Of a stretch of 64,000 nt of DNA, positions 45,092 to 52,748 are shown in pieces. Numbering within the stretch: position 1 is the first letter of the stretch; each line of letters begins with the position of its first letter. This DNA is from Martinezella lusitana. Lineage in GTDB: Bacteria > Pseudomonadota > Alphaproteobacteria > Rhizobiales > Rhizobiaceae. The stretch is taken from contig NZ_FMAF01000003.1 of NCBI RefSeq assembly GCF_900094565.1, forward strand, positions 62,001 to 126,000. Direction: 5' to 3'. Below the pieces are notes generated by a model that was given only the letters and a program-made list of their open reading frames with translations, was not told the DNA's origin and did not search any database. A program made the position numbers and the translations under genes.

Positions 45092-45886
45092 ATGCTTGCA
45101 ACATTCGAAAGAGCAGCGCTCGAGGCGGGGAAGGCCATATTGGAGGTCTACCGCGCCGGCTACGCCGTGGCCTTGAAACAGGACATGAGCCCTGTAACCC
45201 TTGCAGACGAGCGCGCGGAACACATCATCCTCGAACATCTCGCGCGCGATTTTCCGAACATACCGGCCATTGCCGAGGAATCGGTGTCCGCCGGCAGGGT
45301 CCCGGATGTTCGCGGCCGCTCCTTCTTCCTTGTCGACCCGCTCGACGGCACGCGCGAATTCATCGAGCATCGTGACGAATTCACCGTCAACATCGCCTAT
45401 ATAAAGAATGGCGTTCCCGTTGCCGGGATCGTCTATGCCCCCGCACTCGGAATAGCCTTCACCGGCGAGCAAGGCAGAGCCCGCAAGTTGATCATCGACG
45501 ATCATTTTGCCGTCGCCGACCGCCTGACCATCGCCGTGCGCGCACGGCCGGTCAATCTGACCGCGCTTGCCAGCCGCTGCAACAGCAATGAAAGGACCGA
45601 AAGCTTCCTTTCGGACAATGCGGTTGCCGCCTGCACGTCGATCGGCTCATCGCTGAAATTCTGCCTGGTTGCCGAAGGCAAGGCCGATGTCTATCCGCGT
45701 TTCGCGCGCACCATGGAGTGGGATACCGCAGCCGGCGATGCCGTCTTGCGCGCGGCGGGCGGCGCTACCGTGACGGTCGATGGCCGTCCCCTGGCCTATG
45801 GCAAGATCGACCAGAGCGAAGATAGCGACTTTGCAAACCCGCACTTCATCTGTTGGGGCGGCAAGAAGAGCGCCATACACTCTTAA
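45092..45886 (+). CDS. cysQ: 3'(2'),5'-bisphosphate nucleotidase CysQ
   Basis: A 264-residue member of the inositol-monophosphatase superfamily. EES near residue 62 and the metal-binding DPLDGTREF motif (about 82-90) are CysQ-type, as is MEWDTAAGDAVL near the C-terminus with its second metal Asp. It removes PAP/PAPS formed in sulfate assimilation and related metabolism. It is divergent from soxB and ends in its own terminator. Confidence 0.9.
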   Translation: MLATFERAALEAGKAILEVYRAGYAVALKQDMSPVTLADERAEHIILEHLARDFPNIPAIAEESVSAGRVPDVRGRSFFLVDPLDGTREFIEHRDEFTVNIAYIKNGVPVAGIVYAPALGIAFTGEQGRARKLIIDDHFAVADRLTIAVRARPVNLTALASRCNSNERTESFLSDNAVAACTSIGSSLKFCLVAEGKADVYPRFARTMEWDTAAGDAVLRAAGGATVTVDGRPLAYGKIDQSEDSDFANPHFICWGGKKSAIHS

Positions 45887-45898
45887 GGGCGCTTTTTT
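45869..45898 (+). terminator. Terminator at the end of cysQ
   Basis: Stem agcgcc / ggcgct with the cysQ stop codon in the loop, followed by six T. Confidence 0.7.
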
Positions 45899-46179
45899 CG
45901 AAAGAAAGATCCCCTTTGACGCAACCGGACAACAAAGCCGGCGCAGGGATTTTTGATCCAAAAGCGTAAGTTTTCACTGACAAAAAATGATAGGATGAAA
46001 GCTGTTTCCCCTGAAATAACAGGGGATTATCCTGCGTTTTCTCTCTTCGGCCAAAGGCAAATCAGTTGCCGGCCACATTTCTTAAAATTCTTAGCAAAGT
46101 CTTACTATGTGCTTAGGCAATTTTTAAATGTGGCAAGATAGAGTGCCACTCGTGGTCTTGAGTGTGTGTAGAGAGTCCA
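45899..46179. other. AT-rich non-coding stretch upstream of sciP
   Basis: About 280 bases without a gene, expected to hold the sciP promoter. A perfect dyad cccctg-aaataa-cagggg is at 46008-46025, and a GAGTC (CcrM-type GANTC) is at 46173-46177, 3 bases before the start codon. No TTAA-N7-TTAA CtrA box was found. Confidence 0.45.
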
Positions 46180-46455
46180 ATGACCGAAATGATACGTCCC
46201 CGAGTGAAGTATGTCATCGGCCCCGATGGCAGCCCGCTTACGATAGCCGACCTTCCGCCGCCGAATACGCGCCGCTGGGTCATCCGTCGTAAGGCAGAGG
46301 TTGTTGCCGCTGTGCGTGGTGGTCTGCTCAGCTTGGAAGAAGCCTGCGAACGTTATACGTTGACCGTCGAAGAGTTCCTCTCCTGGCAGTCGTCCATCAA
46401 CAGCCATGGCCTTGCCGGCCTGCGGACGACCCGCATACAGCAGTATCGCCACTGA
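46180..46455 (+). CDS. sciP: CtrA inhibitor SciP
   Basis: This 91-residue helix-turn-helix protein (DUF1153) is nearly identical in pattern to Caulobacter SciP: RPRVKYVIGPDGSPLTIADLP, RRKAEVVAAVRGGLLSLEEAC and GLAGLRTTRIQQY. In Caulobacter it binds CtrA and blocks recruitment of RNA polymerase at CtrA promoters in G1. ATG 46180 matches the family start; a GTG at 46162 would add six residues. It sits 2 kb upstream of ctrA. Confidence 0.95.
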   Translation: MTEMIRPRVKYVIGPDGSPLTIADLPPPNTRRWVIRRKAEVVAAVRGGLLSLEEACERYTLTVEEFLSWQSSINSHGLAGLRTTRIQQYRH

Positions 46456-46491
46456 CAACAGCGACAGACACGACCTTTATCTGATCTTTGG

Positions 46492-46540
46492 TTCGGGCCT
46501 CCTTCACCCCAAATGGGACGGAAAGAGGCCCGAATTATTT
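46492..46540 (+). terminator. Terminator after sciP
   Basis: A 10-bp stem ttcgggcctc / gaggcccgaa with a 23-base loop is followed by ttattt. It lies 36 bases after the sciP stop. Confidence 0.7.
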
Positions 46541-46564
46541 GGCTGAAGCCGCCTTGAGACGAGG

Positions 46565-47017
46565 TTGTCGGTCTCCCTGCAAGCAGGCGCCGACGATGTA
46601 TCCATCTTAAGATTTCCGCAGCCTGAAAATTGGCTCATAGCGGAACGCGCCCGAAAGATCGGCGAAACACCCCTCGCCCGCCCCATCTATTTCTTCCTTG
46701 GCGACATGGCCGACGGATGGGACAGATCTCGCCCTGCATCTGTTGTCCTTCCACTCGCCCTGTTCGATCCTCGCACGATCACATTCACCTTTCCCGATAG
46801 CATGGCAAGCTGTCCACACATACGCCCGGCGAGCCCTTCCGACAAACCATGGCATGGGCAGGTTTTCACCCTTGCCGAGATCACGCAGGTAGTCGCTCGC
46901 TACGGCTTCCCCGACCCGACGCTGTCGAGAGATCGACGTGGACCGGATGCCTTCATCGAAGTTCAGGTGTGGGACGATCGTCCGCTTCTTGAAATTCGCC
47001 GACAGGCCGGACCATGA
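46565..47017 (+). CDS. Hypothetical protein
   Basis: An open frame of 150 codons from TTG 46565, with third-position C/G bias like its neighbours. The translation looks protein-like (PIYFFLGDMADGWD; PLALFDPRTITFTFPDS; AFIEVQVWD). No known motif, signal peptide or membrane segment is recognised. The start is uncertain: no in-frame ATG exists near the 5' end and the ribosome site (gacgagg) is too close to the TTG. The opposite-strand frame (46607-47053) is less protein-like. It begins just after the sciP terminator. Confidence 0.5.
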   Translation: MSVSLQAGADDVSILRFPQPENWLIAERARKIGETPLARPIYFFLGDMADGWDRSRPASVVLPLALFDPRTITFTFPDSMASCPHIRPASPSDKPWHGQVFTLAEITQVVARYGFPDPTLSRDRRGPDAFIEVQVWDDRPLLEIRRQAGP

Positions 47018-47091
47018 TGCAGCATTCAACGGTTGGCAGCTTGCCGAACCCATGCAATCTTCGCCGCATGTAACGATCAGGGAGATAAGCC

Positions 47092-47373
47092 ATGGATATC
47101 CGCAACGAAGACAATGCGTCGGGCGGCCGTTACGTCGCGACCGTCGAGGGTCATGAGGCGGAAATGACGTTTTCCCGCGCCTCCCCCCAGCTCATCATCG
47201 TCGATCATACCGGCGTGCCGGACGCCCTGCGCGGCAAGGGGGTCGGTCAGGCGCTGGCTCTTCACGCCGTCGAGGAAGCCCGCCGTGGTGGCTGGAAAAT
47301 CATTCCGCTCTGCCCCTTCTTCAAGGCGCAGGCGCAGCGCCATGATGACTGGCGCGACGTCGTCAATCTCTAG
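47092..47373 (+). CDS. Small GNAT-like N-acetyltransferase (YjdJ type)
   Basis: A 93-residue minimal GNAT domain. HTGVPDALRGKGVGQALALHAVEEAR carries the acetyl-CoA pyrophosphate loop (R/Q-x-x-G-x-G/A as RGKGVG), and the C-terminal IPLCPFFKAQAQRH matches the YjdJ/Gcn5-related single-domain family. A ggga ribosome site precedes ATG 47092. The substrate is unknown. It ends before a bidirectional terminator. Confidence 0.88.
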   Translation: MDIRNEDNASGGRYVATVEGHEAEMTFSRASPQLIIVDHTGVPDALRGKGVGQALALHAVEEARRGGWKIIPLCPFFKAQAQRHDDWRDVVNL

Positions 47374-47469
47374 GCAGTGGTGTCAAACAAGGATTCGCTG
47401 GTGTGTCCAGGCAAACGCCGGATGCAGGAATGCCAGGCGGATGCCCATATCGACACAGGCGAAAATACA

Positions 47470-47518
47470 AAAAGCCCCGCATGACCGGCCCTGTCACGGC
47501 CGGTCATGCGCGGCTTTT
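47470..47518. terminator. Bidirectional terminator between the acetyltransferase and fliJ-like genes
   Basis: A 20-bp, nearly perfect inverted repeat: aaaagccccgcatgaccggc is mirrored by gccggtcatgcgcggctttt with one mismatch. It has a short loop, an A-run on the left and a T-run on the right. Confidence 0.88.
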
Positions 47519-47612
47519 GTGCCGCCTCTGTCTTATCCCGCATATTCCGAGGAAGGCCCCGTGTCGGAGTGGAATGATGCGTGGATCAAAAGAGGACGAC
47601 GAAATCGCGACC

Positions 47613-47969
47613 TCAGGCGCGCGCCCTTGCGGGGCCCGAACCGTCACGCTCCTCGAGCGCTGCGGCCTTTGCATATTCAGCCTGCATTTCCTCAAGCGAA
47701 TATTCCAACGCCTCTTCCTGAACCTGAAGCTCCCGGATCGACACCTGCAGGTTGTCCGCGCGCTGGCGGGCGGCCTTGGCAAAGGTCGGGTAAGCAAAGT
47801 GGTTAGGGTCAGAAATGCCGGACTTTTTCTCTTCCAGCACGATCTGGCTCTCCAGATCCTTCGTCATGCGGTCAAATTCCGCCATCATCATCTGCAACTG
47901 CTGCAGCTGACGGCGTTTTTCGTTCACCTGAAACTCTTTCAGGCGAACTAGGCTCTCACGTGACTTCAT
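47613..47969 (-). CDS. fliJ: FliJ-like flagellar export chaperone
   Basis: A 118-residue, almost wholly coiled-coil protein (MKSRESLVRLKEFQVNEKRRQ, then QLQQLQMMMAEFDRM and LQVSIRELQVQEEALEYSLEEM). FliJ proteins help the flagellar export ATPase FliI, and in many alphaproteobacteria fliJ lies beside ctrA as here. ATG 47969 is preferred over 47975 because gggag lies 8 bases upstream of it. No other flagellar gene is in the window, so the name rests on shape and position. Confidence 0.75.
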   Translation of the reverse strand: MKSRESLVRLKEFQVNEKRRQLQQLQMMMAEFDRMTKDLESQIVLEEKKSGISDPNHFAYPTFAKAARQRADNLQVSIRELQVQEEALEYSLEEMQAEYAKAAALEERDGSGPARARA

Positions 47970-47975
47970 ACGCAT

Positions 47976-48410
47976 TACTCCCGTGATGCGAGACCCCGGC
48001 TCTCGGTATTTCCGCCCGCCAAACCGGTTTTAAACGACTTGGTTAAAAAAATTTCCAGCGATCTTAATAAAAACCTACCGCTGGTAACCTTTCGTTTACG
48101 GGCATCGTTAATGATAGGCGTAATGATTTAAGGGTCAGTAAATGCCGGGGTCGGAATTCGATATGTCGGCATTGATGAGTCAGATGAATCACTTGGCGTG
48201 AGTTCCTAATGCGATACTTTAGAAACGGATATTGCTGATTGTCGTTGGAAAACAGTGCAATGGAAAAATTATTTAATAAATTCGATACGACTTGCCAGAG
48301 TGAATCAGAATTTGTTAACCATTCCATGGCAGCTTCCAAATCAAGCAGTGATTTGATCGGTATCGCGTAAGGGGGCTGACGACCTTTCGGCGGCGGTAAA
48401 GGGGACAATT
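47976..48410. promoter_or_regulatory. Divergent regulatory region between fliJ-like gene and ctrA
   Basis: 435 AT-rich bases with no gene. Three GANTC methylation sites are present (48177-48181, 48186-48190, 48302-48306), plus a CtrA half-site ttaaccat at 48315-48322, 96 bases before ctrA. Multiple TTAA occur but none with the 7-base spacing of a full CtrA box (one pair has 9). This matches the layout of cell-cycle-controlled ctrA promoters. Confidence 0.55.
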
Positions 48411-49112
48411 ATGCGGGTTCTACTCATTGAAGACGACAGCGCGACAGCGCAGAGCATCGAATTGATGCTCAAGTCCGAAAGTTTCAACGTCTATACCACC
48501 GATCTCGGTGAGGAAGGCGTCGATCTCGGAAAGCTTTACGACTACGACATCATTCTGCTCGATCTCAACCTTCCCGATATGTCCGGCTACGAAGTGCTGC
48601 GCACGCTGCGCCTTTCGAAGGTCAAGACGCCGATCCTCATCCTCTCCGGCATGGCCGGCATCGAAGATAAGGTTCGCGGTCTCGGCTTCGGTGCTGACGA
48701 CTATATGACCAAACCCTTTCATAAGGATGAATTGGTCGCACGCATCCACGCTATCGTTCGCCGCTCCAAGGGCCATGCCCAGTCGGTGATCATGACCGGC
48801 GAGCTCATCGTCAATCTCGACGCCAAAACAGTCGAAGTCGGCGGCCAGCGCGTGCATCTGACCGGCAAGGAATACCAGATGCTGGAGCTGCTCTCGCTTC
48901 GCAAGGGCACGACGCTCACCAAGGAAATGTTCCTGAACCATCTTTATGGTGGCATGGACGAACCTGAACTGAAGATCATCGACGTCTTCATCTGCAAGCT
49001 GCGCAAGAAGCTCGCCAATGCCGCCGGTGGCGCCAACTACATCGAAACCGTCTGGGGCCGCGGCTATGTGCTGCGCGAGCCCGACGCCAGCGATTTCGCC
49101 GAAAGCGCCTGA
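48411..49112 (+). CDS. ctrA: Cell-cycle master regulator CtrA
   Basis: The 233-residue OmpR/PhoB-type regulator matches CtrA through most of its length. The receiver (1-120) has acidic residues E7-D8-D9, phosphoacceptor D51 ([11 protein letters not shown]) and K in MTKPFH. The C-terminal winged helix includes [20 protein letters not shown] and [12 protein letters not shown]. It controls DNA replication initiation, division and flagellar genes in alphaproteobacteria, and is essential in Rhizobiales. ChpT, SciP and EipA genes are all within 5 kb. Confidence 0.98.
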   Translation: MRVLLIEDDSATAQSIELMLKSESFNVYTTDLGEEGVDLGKLYDYDIILLDLNLPDMSGYEVLRTLRLSKVKTPILILSGMAGIEDKVRGLGFGADDYMTKPFHKDELVARIHAIVRRSKGHAQSVIMTGELIVNLDAKTVEVGGQRVHLTGKEYQMLELLSLRKGTTLTKEMFLNHLYGGMDEPELKIIDVFICKLRKKLANAAGGANYIETVWGRGYVLREPDASDFAESA

Positions 49113-49144
49113 GCCGCCGCCCCGCCATTGCCGCCCGTGCATCG

Positions 49145-49172
49145 AAATCCCGCCTTTGAGGCGGGATTTTTT
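49145..49172 (+). terminator. Terminator after ctrA
   Basis: Stem aaatcccgcc / ggcgggattt with a 5-base loop and six T; 33 bases after the ctrA stop. Confidence 0.93.
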
Positions 49173-49184
49173 GTTGGCGGTGCC

Positions 49185-49217
49185 GAAAAAAATAAAAGCC
49201 GCCCCGAACGGACGGCT
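49185..49217 (-). terminator. Probable terminator after the receiver-protein gene
   Basis: On the minus strand agccgtcc-gttc-gggg-cggct folds imperfectly and is followed by a T-rich stretch (aaaaaaataaaa on the plus strand). It lies about 30 bases after the stop at 49247. Confidence 0.55.
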
Positions 49218-49246
49218 GTCATTATTTCGATAATCCTCAGCGGGAA

Positions 49247-49609
49247 CTAGGCGGCGATGGCGCGATTGCCGAAGATCGCCGTCAAGATCTTGCGGTCGAA
49301 GGGTTTCAACAGGAAGTCCGTAGCGCCAGCCCGCTTTCCAGCCATCAGCTTGCGCAGGTCCGCTTCGACGACACAATAGTAGATCTTCACGTCCTTGCCG
49401 TTCGGCATGGCACGGATGCTGGCAATCAGCTCGAGCGCGCCTTCCATGCCGGCGTCGACAATCAAATAGTCCGGGATCTCGGCCTCGCAACGCATCAGGG
49501 CTTCACGGGCATCACCGGCCTCGCTCACCAGGAAATCCAGTTCGGATAGAATTCGCTTGCCGACCTTGCGTACGACATCCGATGTATCCGTTATCATGAA
49601 CCGCTGCAT
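49247..49609 (-). CDS. Single-domain receiver protein beside chpT, degenerate active site
   Basis: The 120-residue stand-alone receiver has D52 (LIVDAGMEG) as presumed phosphoacceptor and the conserved Lys in LLKPFD. The usual acidic pair reads D8-T9 (ITDTSD) and the Thr/Ser switch region reads YYCVVE, so two key positions are altered. No output domain exists, so it would act by protein contact, like DivK or CpdR, though it matches neither closely. ATG 49609 is chosen; the longer frame upstream is unsupported. It lies between ctrA (convergent) and chpT (same strand). Confidence 0.82.
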   Translation of the reverse strand: MQRFMITDTSDVVRKVGKRILSELDFLVSEAGDAREALMRCEAEIPDYLIVDAGMEGALELIASIRAMPNGKDVKIYYCVVEADLRKLMAGKRAGATDFLLKPFDRKILTAIFGNRAIAA

Positions 49610-49761
49610 GTGTGCGCTCCTTAGCGTCAGTCGCCGAGACCTGAACGACAACTTCAAATTGGAACGATAGGATCAGCAAGCTAAGGATTCGTTACCGCTA
49701 TGTTGTCAATTGCGCGGACAACCGGAAGATTGCAAAAATATCGAATGCACGAAAAGATAAT

Positions 49762-49786
49762 CCCGCGACCGCCATTCGGCCGCGGG
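49762..49786 (-). terminator. Probable terminator after chpT
   Basis: Stem cccgcg / cgcggg with an inner gcc-attc-ggc hairpin, then attatctttt on the minus strand, 29 bases after the chpT stop. Confidence 0.55.
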
Positions 49787-49814
49787 TCAAGACATGCAGC
49801 TATCAAGAATCCGT

Positions 49815-50462
49815 CTACGCGGCCGGTATGAGCGCGGTGAAGGTGAGCTCTTCCGGCGTCGCATTGTAGGAGAGCTCCATTCCGCTCTCGTCGGCGAGAA
49901 GCACCGTGTAATAGGGCTGGATCGAATGGGCGTCGATTGCCTCTTCCAGCGTGCCCGAGCAGATTTCCGCAAATTTCGGCGGCACACGCATCAGCCGCCC
50001 CTTGACGGTGATCGTGAACTTGGCCTCGAGTTCGGGATTTTCCAGCATCACCTCGATATTGCCACCACGCGGAATCGCGCTGTAGGCGACGAGGAAAAGG
50101 TTGAGCAGCAACTTCACGCGGTTCTTCGCGATGATGGCGCGGGGACCGACCCAGCTCACCTCGGTCTTCTTCTCCGCGGCGGCAAAATCCTTTGCGGCGC
50201 GTTCGGCTTCACCCGTGTCGATCGATGCGCCGACCGAGCCGGACGCGCCAAAAGCCAGGCGCGCGAACTTCAAGCGGACAGAGGCATTGAGCGCGCTGGT
50301 GCGGATCAGATCCATCGCATCGGCATCGGCACCACCCTCGTCGAGCAGCTCCAGGCCATTGTTGATCGCCCCGACCGGCGAGATCACGTCATGGCAAACG
50401 CGGCTGCACAGCAGCGCGGCCAGATCCGGTCCGGTCAGAGTGAGATTCGGATTCTTCGACAT
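49815..50462 (-). CDS. chpT: Histidine phosphotransferase ChpT
   Basis: The 215-residue protein resembles a histidine-kinase core without ATP binding. H24 in LCSRVCHDVISPVGAINNGLE is the phosphoryl-carrying histidine of ChpT. In Caulobacter and Brucella it relays phosphate from CckA to CtrA and CpdR. The C-terminal part keeps the degenerate ATPase-like fold (KNRVKLLLNLFLVAYSAIPRG). It is divergent from eipA. Confidence 0.95.
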   Translation of the reverse strand: MSKNPNLTLTGPDLAALLCSRVCHDVISPVGAINNGLELLDEGGADADAMDLIRTSALNASVRLKFARLAFGASGSVGASIDTGEAERAAKDFAAAEKKTEVSWVGPRAIIAKNRVKLLLNLFLVAYSAIPRGGNIEVMLENPELEAKFTITVKGRLMRVPPKFAEICSGTLEEAIDAHSIQPYYTVLLADESGMELSYNATPEELTFTALIPAA

Positions 50463-50730
50463 TCATTGTCTCCTGAATGCTGACAAGGCGAAACGCAGTA
50501 GATTCCACGTTGCCACGGTAAGGTTGCTCGAGGATTGTCGCAGCCGGTGTACCGCACGCCATAAAGACACCATATTTGGTAAACCGATTGTTAAGACCAT
50601 CGACGCAAAATGCATTCATCACTATCAGACGTCTTCGCGCGCGAATCATACTGCGATGGACGGGCGGAACGGTCTGAAAGAGGGGGCGAGCCATGCTTGG
50701 CACGTCCATCGCACCGACCATGATGAACGG
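50463..50730. promoter_or_regulatory. Divergent region between chpT and eipA with a CtrA-box-like site
   Basis: 268 bases. taaa-ccgattg-ttaa at 50580-50594 matches the CtrA box TTAA-N7-TTAA at 7 of 8 positions with exact spacing. It lies about 137 bases before eipA and 118 before chpT. Confidence 0.5.
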
Positions 50731-51351
50731 ATGACTTTCATGCGCTATGAATTCCTGAAGAGAATGCCAAGCCCCGGCACCAGGACGCTCGGGCTCGGTC
50801 TGATCCTGGCCATTGTTGCATTCGTGAGCTTCGCATTGCCGGTCCGTCAGGCCGCTGCCGCGCCCGACAGTCAATATTCGGCGCAGGAAATCGTCGATGC
50901 CGGCCATTCCTTCTTCGGCTCCACCAGCGGCGGCCTCGCCAAGGTCATCGAGCGGGCCTTCCAGCAATATGGCCTGCCCAACGGCTACATTCTCGGCCAG
51001 GAAGGCTCGGGTGCCTTCCTCGCCGGCCTGACCTACGGCGAAGGCCAGCTGAATACCAAGAATGCCGGCGAGCATCCGCTTTATTGGCAAGGTCCTTCGC
51101 TCGGCCTCGACTACGGCGGCCAAGGCACCCGCGTCATGATGCTGGTCTATGATCTGCCGAACATTGACAGCGTCTATACCCGCTTCGGAGGCGTCAGCGG
51201 CCAGGCCTTCGTCGTCGCCGGCTTCGGAATGACTGTCTTGAAGAACAACAATATCGTGCTGGTTCCGATCCGCACCGGCCTTGGTGCCCGCCTCGGCGTC
51301 AACCTTGGCTACCTGAAGGTCACGCCCAACGCGACCTGGAATCCCTTCTGA
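50731..51351 (+). CDS. eipA: Envelope integrity protein EipA (DUF1134)
   Basis: A 206-residue exported protein. A signal segment (about 18-46, ending QAAAAP) precedes the DUF1134 domain: SAQEIVDAGHSFFG, GLAKVIERAFQQYGLPNGYI and DYGGQGTRVMMLVYDLP. In Brucella EipA is a periplasmic eight-stranded barrel needed for envelope stress resistance and directly activated by CtrA. ATG 50740 (MRYEFLKR) is an equally good start, three residues later. It shares the upstream region with chpT. Confidence 0.92.
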   Translation: MTFMRYEFLKRMPSPGTRTLGLGLILAIVAFVSFALPVRQAAAAPDSQYSAQEIVDAGHSFFGSTSGGLAKVIERAFQQYGLPNGYILGQEGSGAFLAGLTYGEGQLNTKNAGEHPLYWQGPSLGLDYGGQGTRVMMLVYDLPNIDSVYTRFGGVSGQAFVVAGFGMTVLKNNNIVLVPIRTGLGARLGVNLGYLKVTPNATWNPF

Positions 51352-51388
51352 GCATTGGCTACATCGTCTCCCAAGCAGCCGATACCTT

Positions 51389-51417
51389 GGCCCGCCTAGA
51401 CCGCGGGCCTTTTCTTT
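51389..51417 (+). terminator. Terminator after eipA
   Basis: Stem ggcccgc / gcgggcc with a 7-base loop, then ttttcttt; 38 bases after the stop. Confidence 0.82.
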
Positions 51418-51533
51418 CAGCAAATCCGGCCCACGCCGATAAACCATATCCGCTTTAAACGCTTGCCGCATGCCCAGCTCATGATTAATCATTTCATCGA
51501 GATCGAAAATAAATCCAGGATACTGGCCGCGTC

Positions 51534-52727
51534 GTGATTCAATTTGCTCTGTTGTTCGGATTGGGCTTTCTGACGGCCTCTCTTCTGGTCTTTCTCATCG
51601 CGCCAGCAATCCATCGTCGCATCGTCTGGTTCACCGAAAAGCGCCTGAAGGCGACCATGCCGCTGAGCCCTCAGGAAGTGCGGGCTCAGAAGGACATGGC
51701 GCGCGCGCTCTTTGCCGCCGAAAATGCCAGGACGGAGCAGGCCTTGACGCAGGAGCGCGACAAGACCGTCGCGCTGCAGATTCACAATGGCAAGCTTCAA
51801 CAGGAAGCCAGCCGGCTTGCCGGCGGAAACAGCGAACTGCAGACACGCATCGACGACCTAGAGATGGAAGCCGGAGAGCTGCGCTCGCGCCTGCGGCGTG
51901 AAGAGAGCTACATCAGCCAGCTCAAGTCAGGCATTCATGTCGCGGAGCAGGCCAGTGCGGAGAAGGAAGCCGATATCGATAATCTGCGCAAGCGGATGAT
52001 GAAGATGTCCGCCGATGCCGACAACCTCAAGATCGACCTTGCAACCAGGGAAACCGAAATCGAGAGTTTGAAGCTTCGCATCAATACATTGCGGGACGAA
52101 CGGGATACATTGCATCGGGATCTGAACGCCGCAAGCGTACGGGCCGCGGATGCGGAGCGGTCGCTTCGTCAGGAAACCGACAAGAACAAGCGGCTGGACG
52201 AACGGCTCACCCGCGAGATCGCCGGCAGCGCCGACAAGGAGACTGCAATCGAGCGGCACGTTCAGGACGTTGTCCGCCTGAAGGAACGGCTCGAAGCCGC
52301 CGTCAAGGAATCGAGGGAAGCCAGCAAGGCGTTGCGCGCCGCCGGCATAGCGCCTCCGAAGAAGCCGGCGAAAGCGCCAAAACTCTCGGCAGTGTCCATG
52401 ATCGTGAATACCGCCGACAATCAGACGAACGCGGCTGAACCGGAACGCACAGTGGAACACGATATCGCGCACATGACGGAAGAGGTCCGCAATCGGGCCG
52501 CAGCCCTTTCGGACCGCCTGCTGAAGGCCCGCACGCCGGCCCATGAGGAGGCCGTGCGCGAGGAGATCGCGACGATCGCCGCCAATATGGTGGCGCTGAC
52601 CGCGCTCAAGGAAGGCAGCGCATCCCCCATCCTTGATCTTCTGCCGAAGGATAAGGTCGCTGCCGAACAGGGCGCGCGCATCAGCCTTGCCGATCGCGTG
52701 GCTGCCATGCTGCCGAAGCATCCCTAG
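51534..52727 (+). CDS. Membrane-anchored coiled-coil protein of unknown function
   Basis: From GTG 51534 the protein is 397 residues. One N-terminal membrane segment (about 3-25, FALLFGLGFLTASLLVFLIA) is followed by a basic stretch and then a long coiled coil (about 60-290) rich in Glu, Arg, Lys and Ala heptads. A Pro/Lys linker (APPKKPAKAPKLS) leads to a compact helical C-terminus (about 325-397). The layout recalls scaffold or division-associated proteins, but I recognise no family. It stands alone between the eipA terminator and a convergent methyltransferase gene. Confidence 0.75.
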   Translation: MIQFALLFGLGFLTASLLVFLIAPAIHRRIVWFTEKRLKATMPLSPQEVRAQKDMARALFAAENARTEQALTQERDKTVALQIHNGKLQQEASRLAGGNSELQTRIDDLEMEAGELRSRLRREESYISQLKSGIHVAEQASAEKEADIDNLRKRMMKMSADADNLKIDLATRETEIESLKLRINTLRDERDTLHRDLNAASVRAADAERSLRQETDKNKRLDERLTREIAGSADKETAIERHVQDVVRLKERLEAAVKESREASKALRAAGIAPPKKPAKAPKLSAVSMIVNTADNQTNAAEPERTVEHDIAHMTEEVRNRAAALSDRLLKARTPAHEEAVREEIATIAANMVALTALKEGSASPILDLLPKDKVAAEQGARISLADRVAAMLPKHP

Positions 52728-52748
52728 TCCGAATAGCATGCACGGCGC

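Noticed and set aside
46607..47053. 148-codon minus-strand frame near the GNAT gene
   Set aside because: Less protein-like than the plus-strand frame at 46565-47017, Arg/Cys-rich, and without a ribosome site.
48030..48046. Possible full CtrA box in the ctrA upstream region (ttaa-acgacttgg-ttaa)
   Set aside because: The spacing is 9 instead of 7 bases, so it does not fit the CtrA box.
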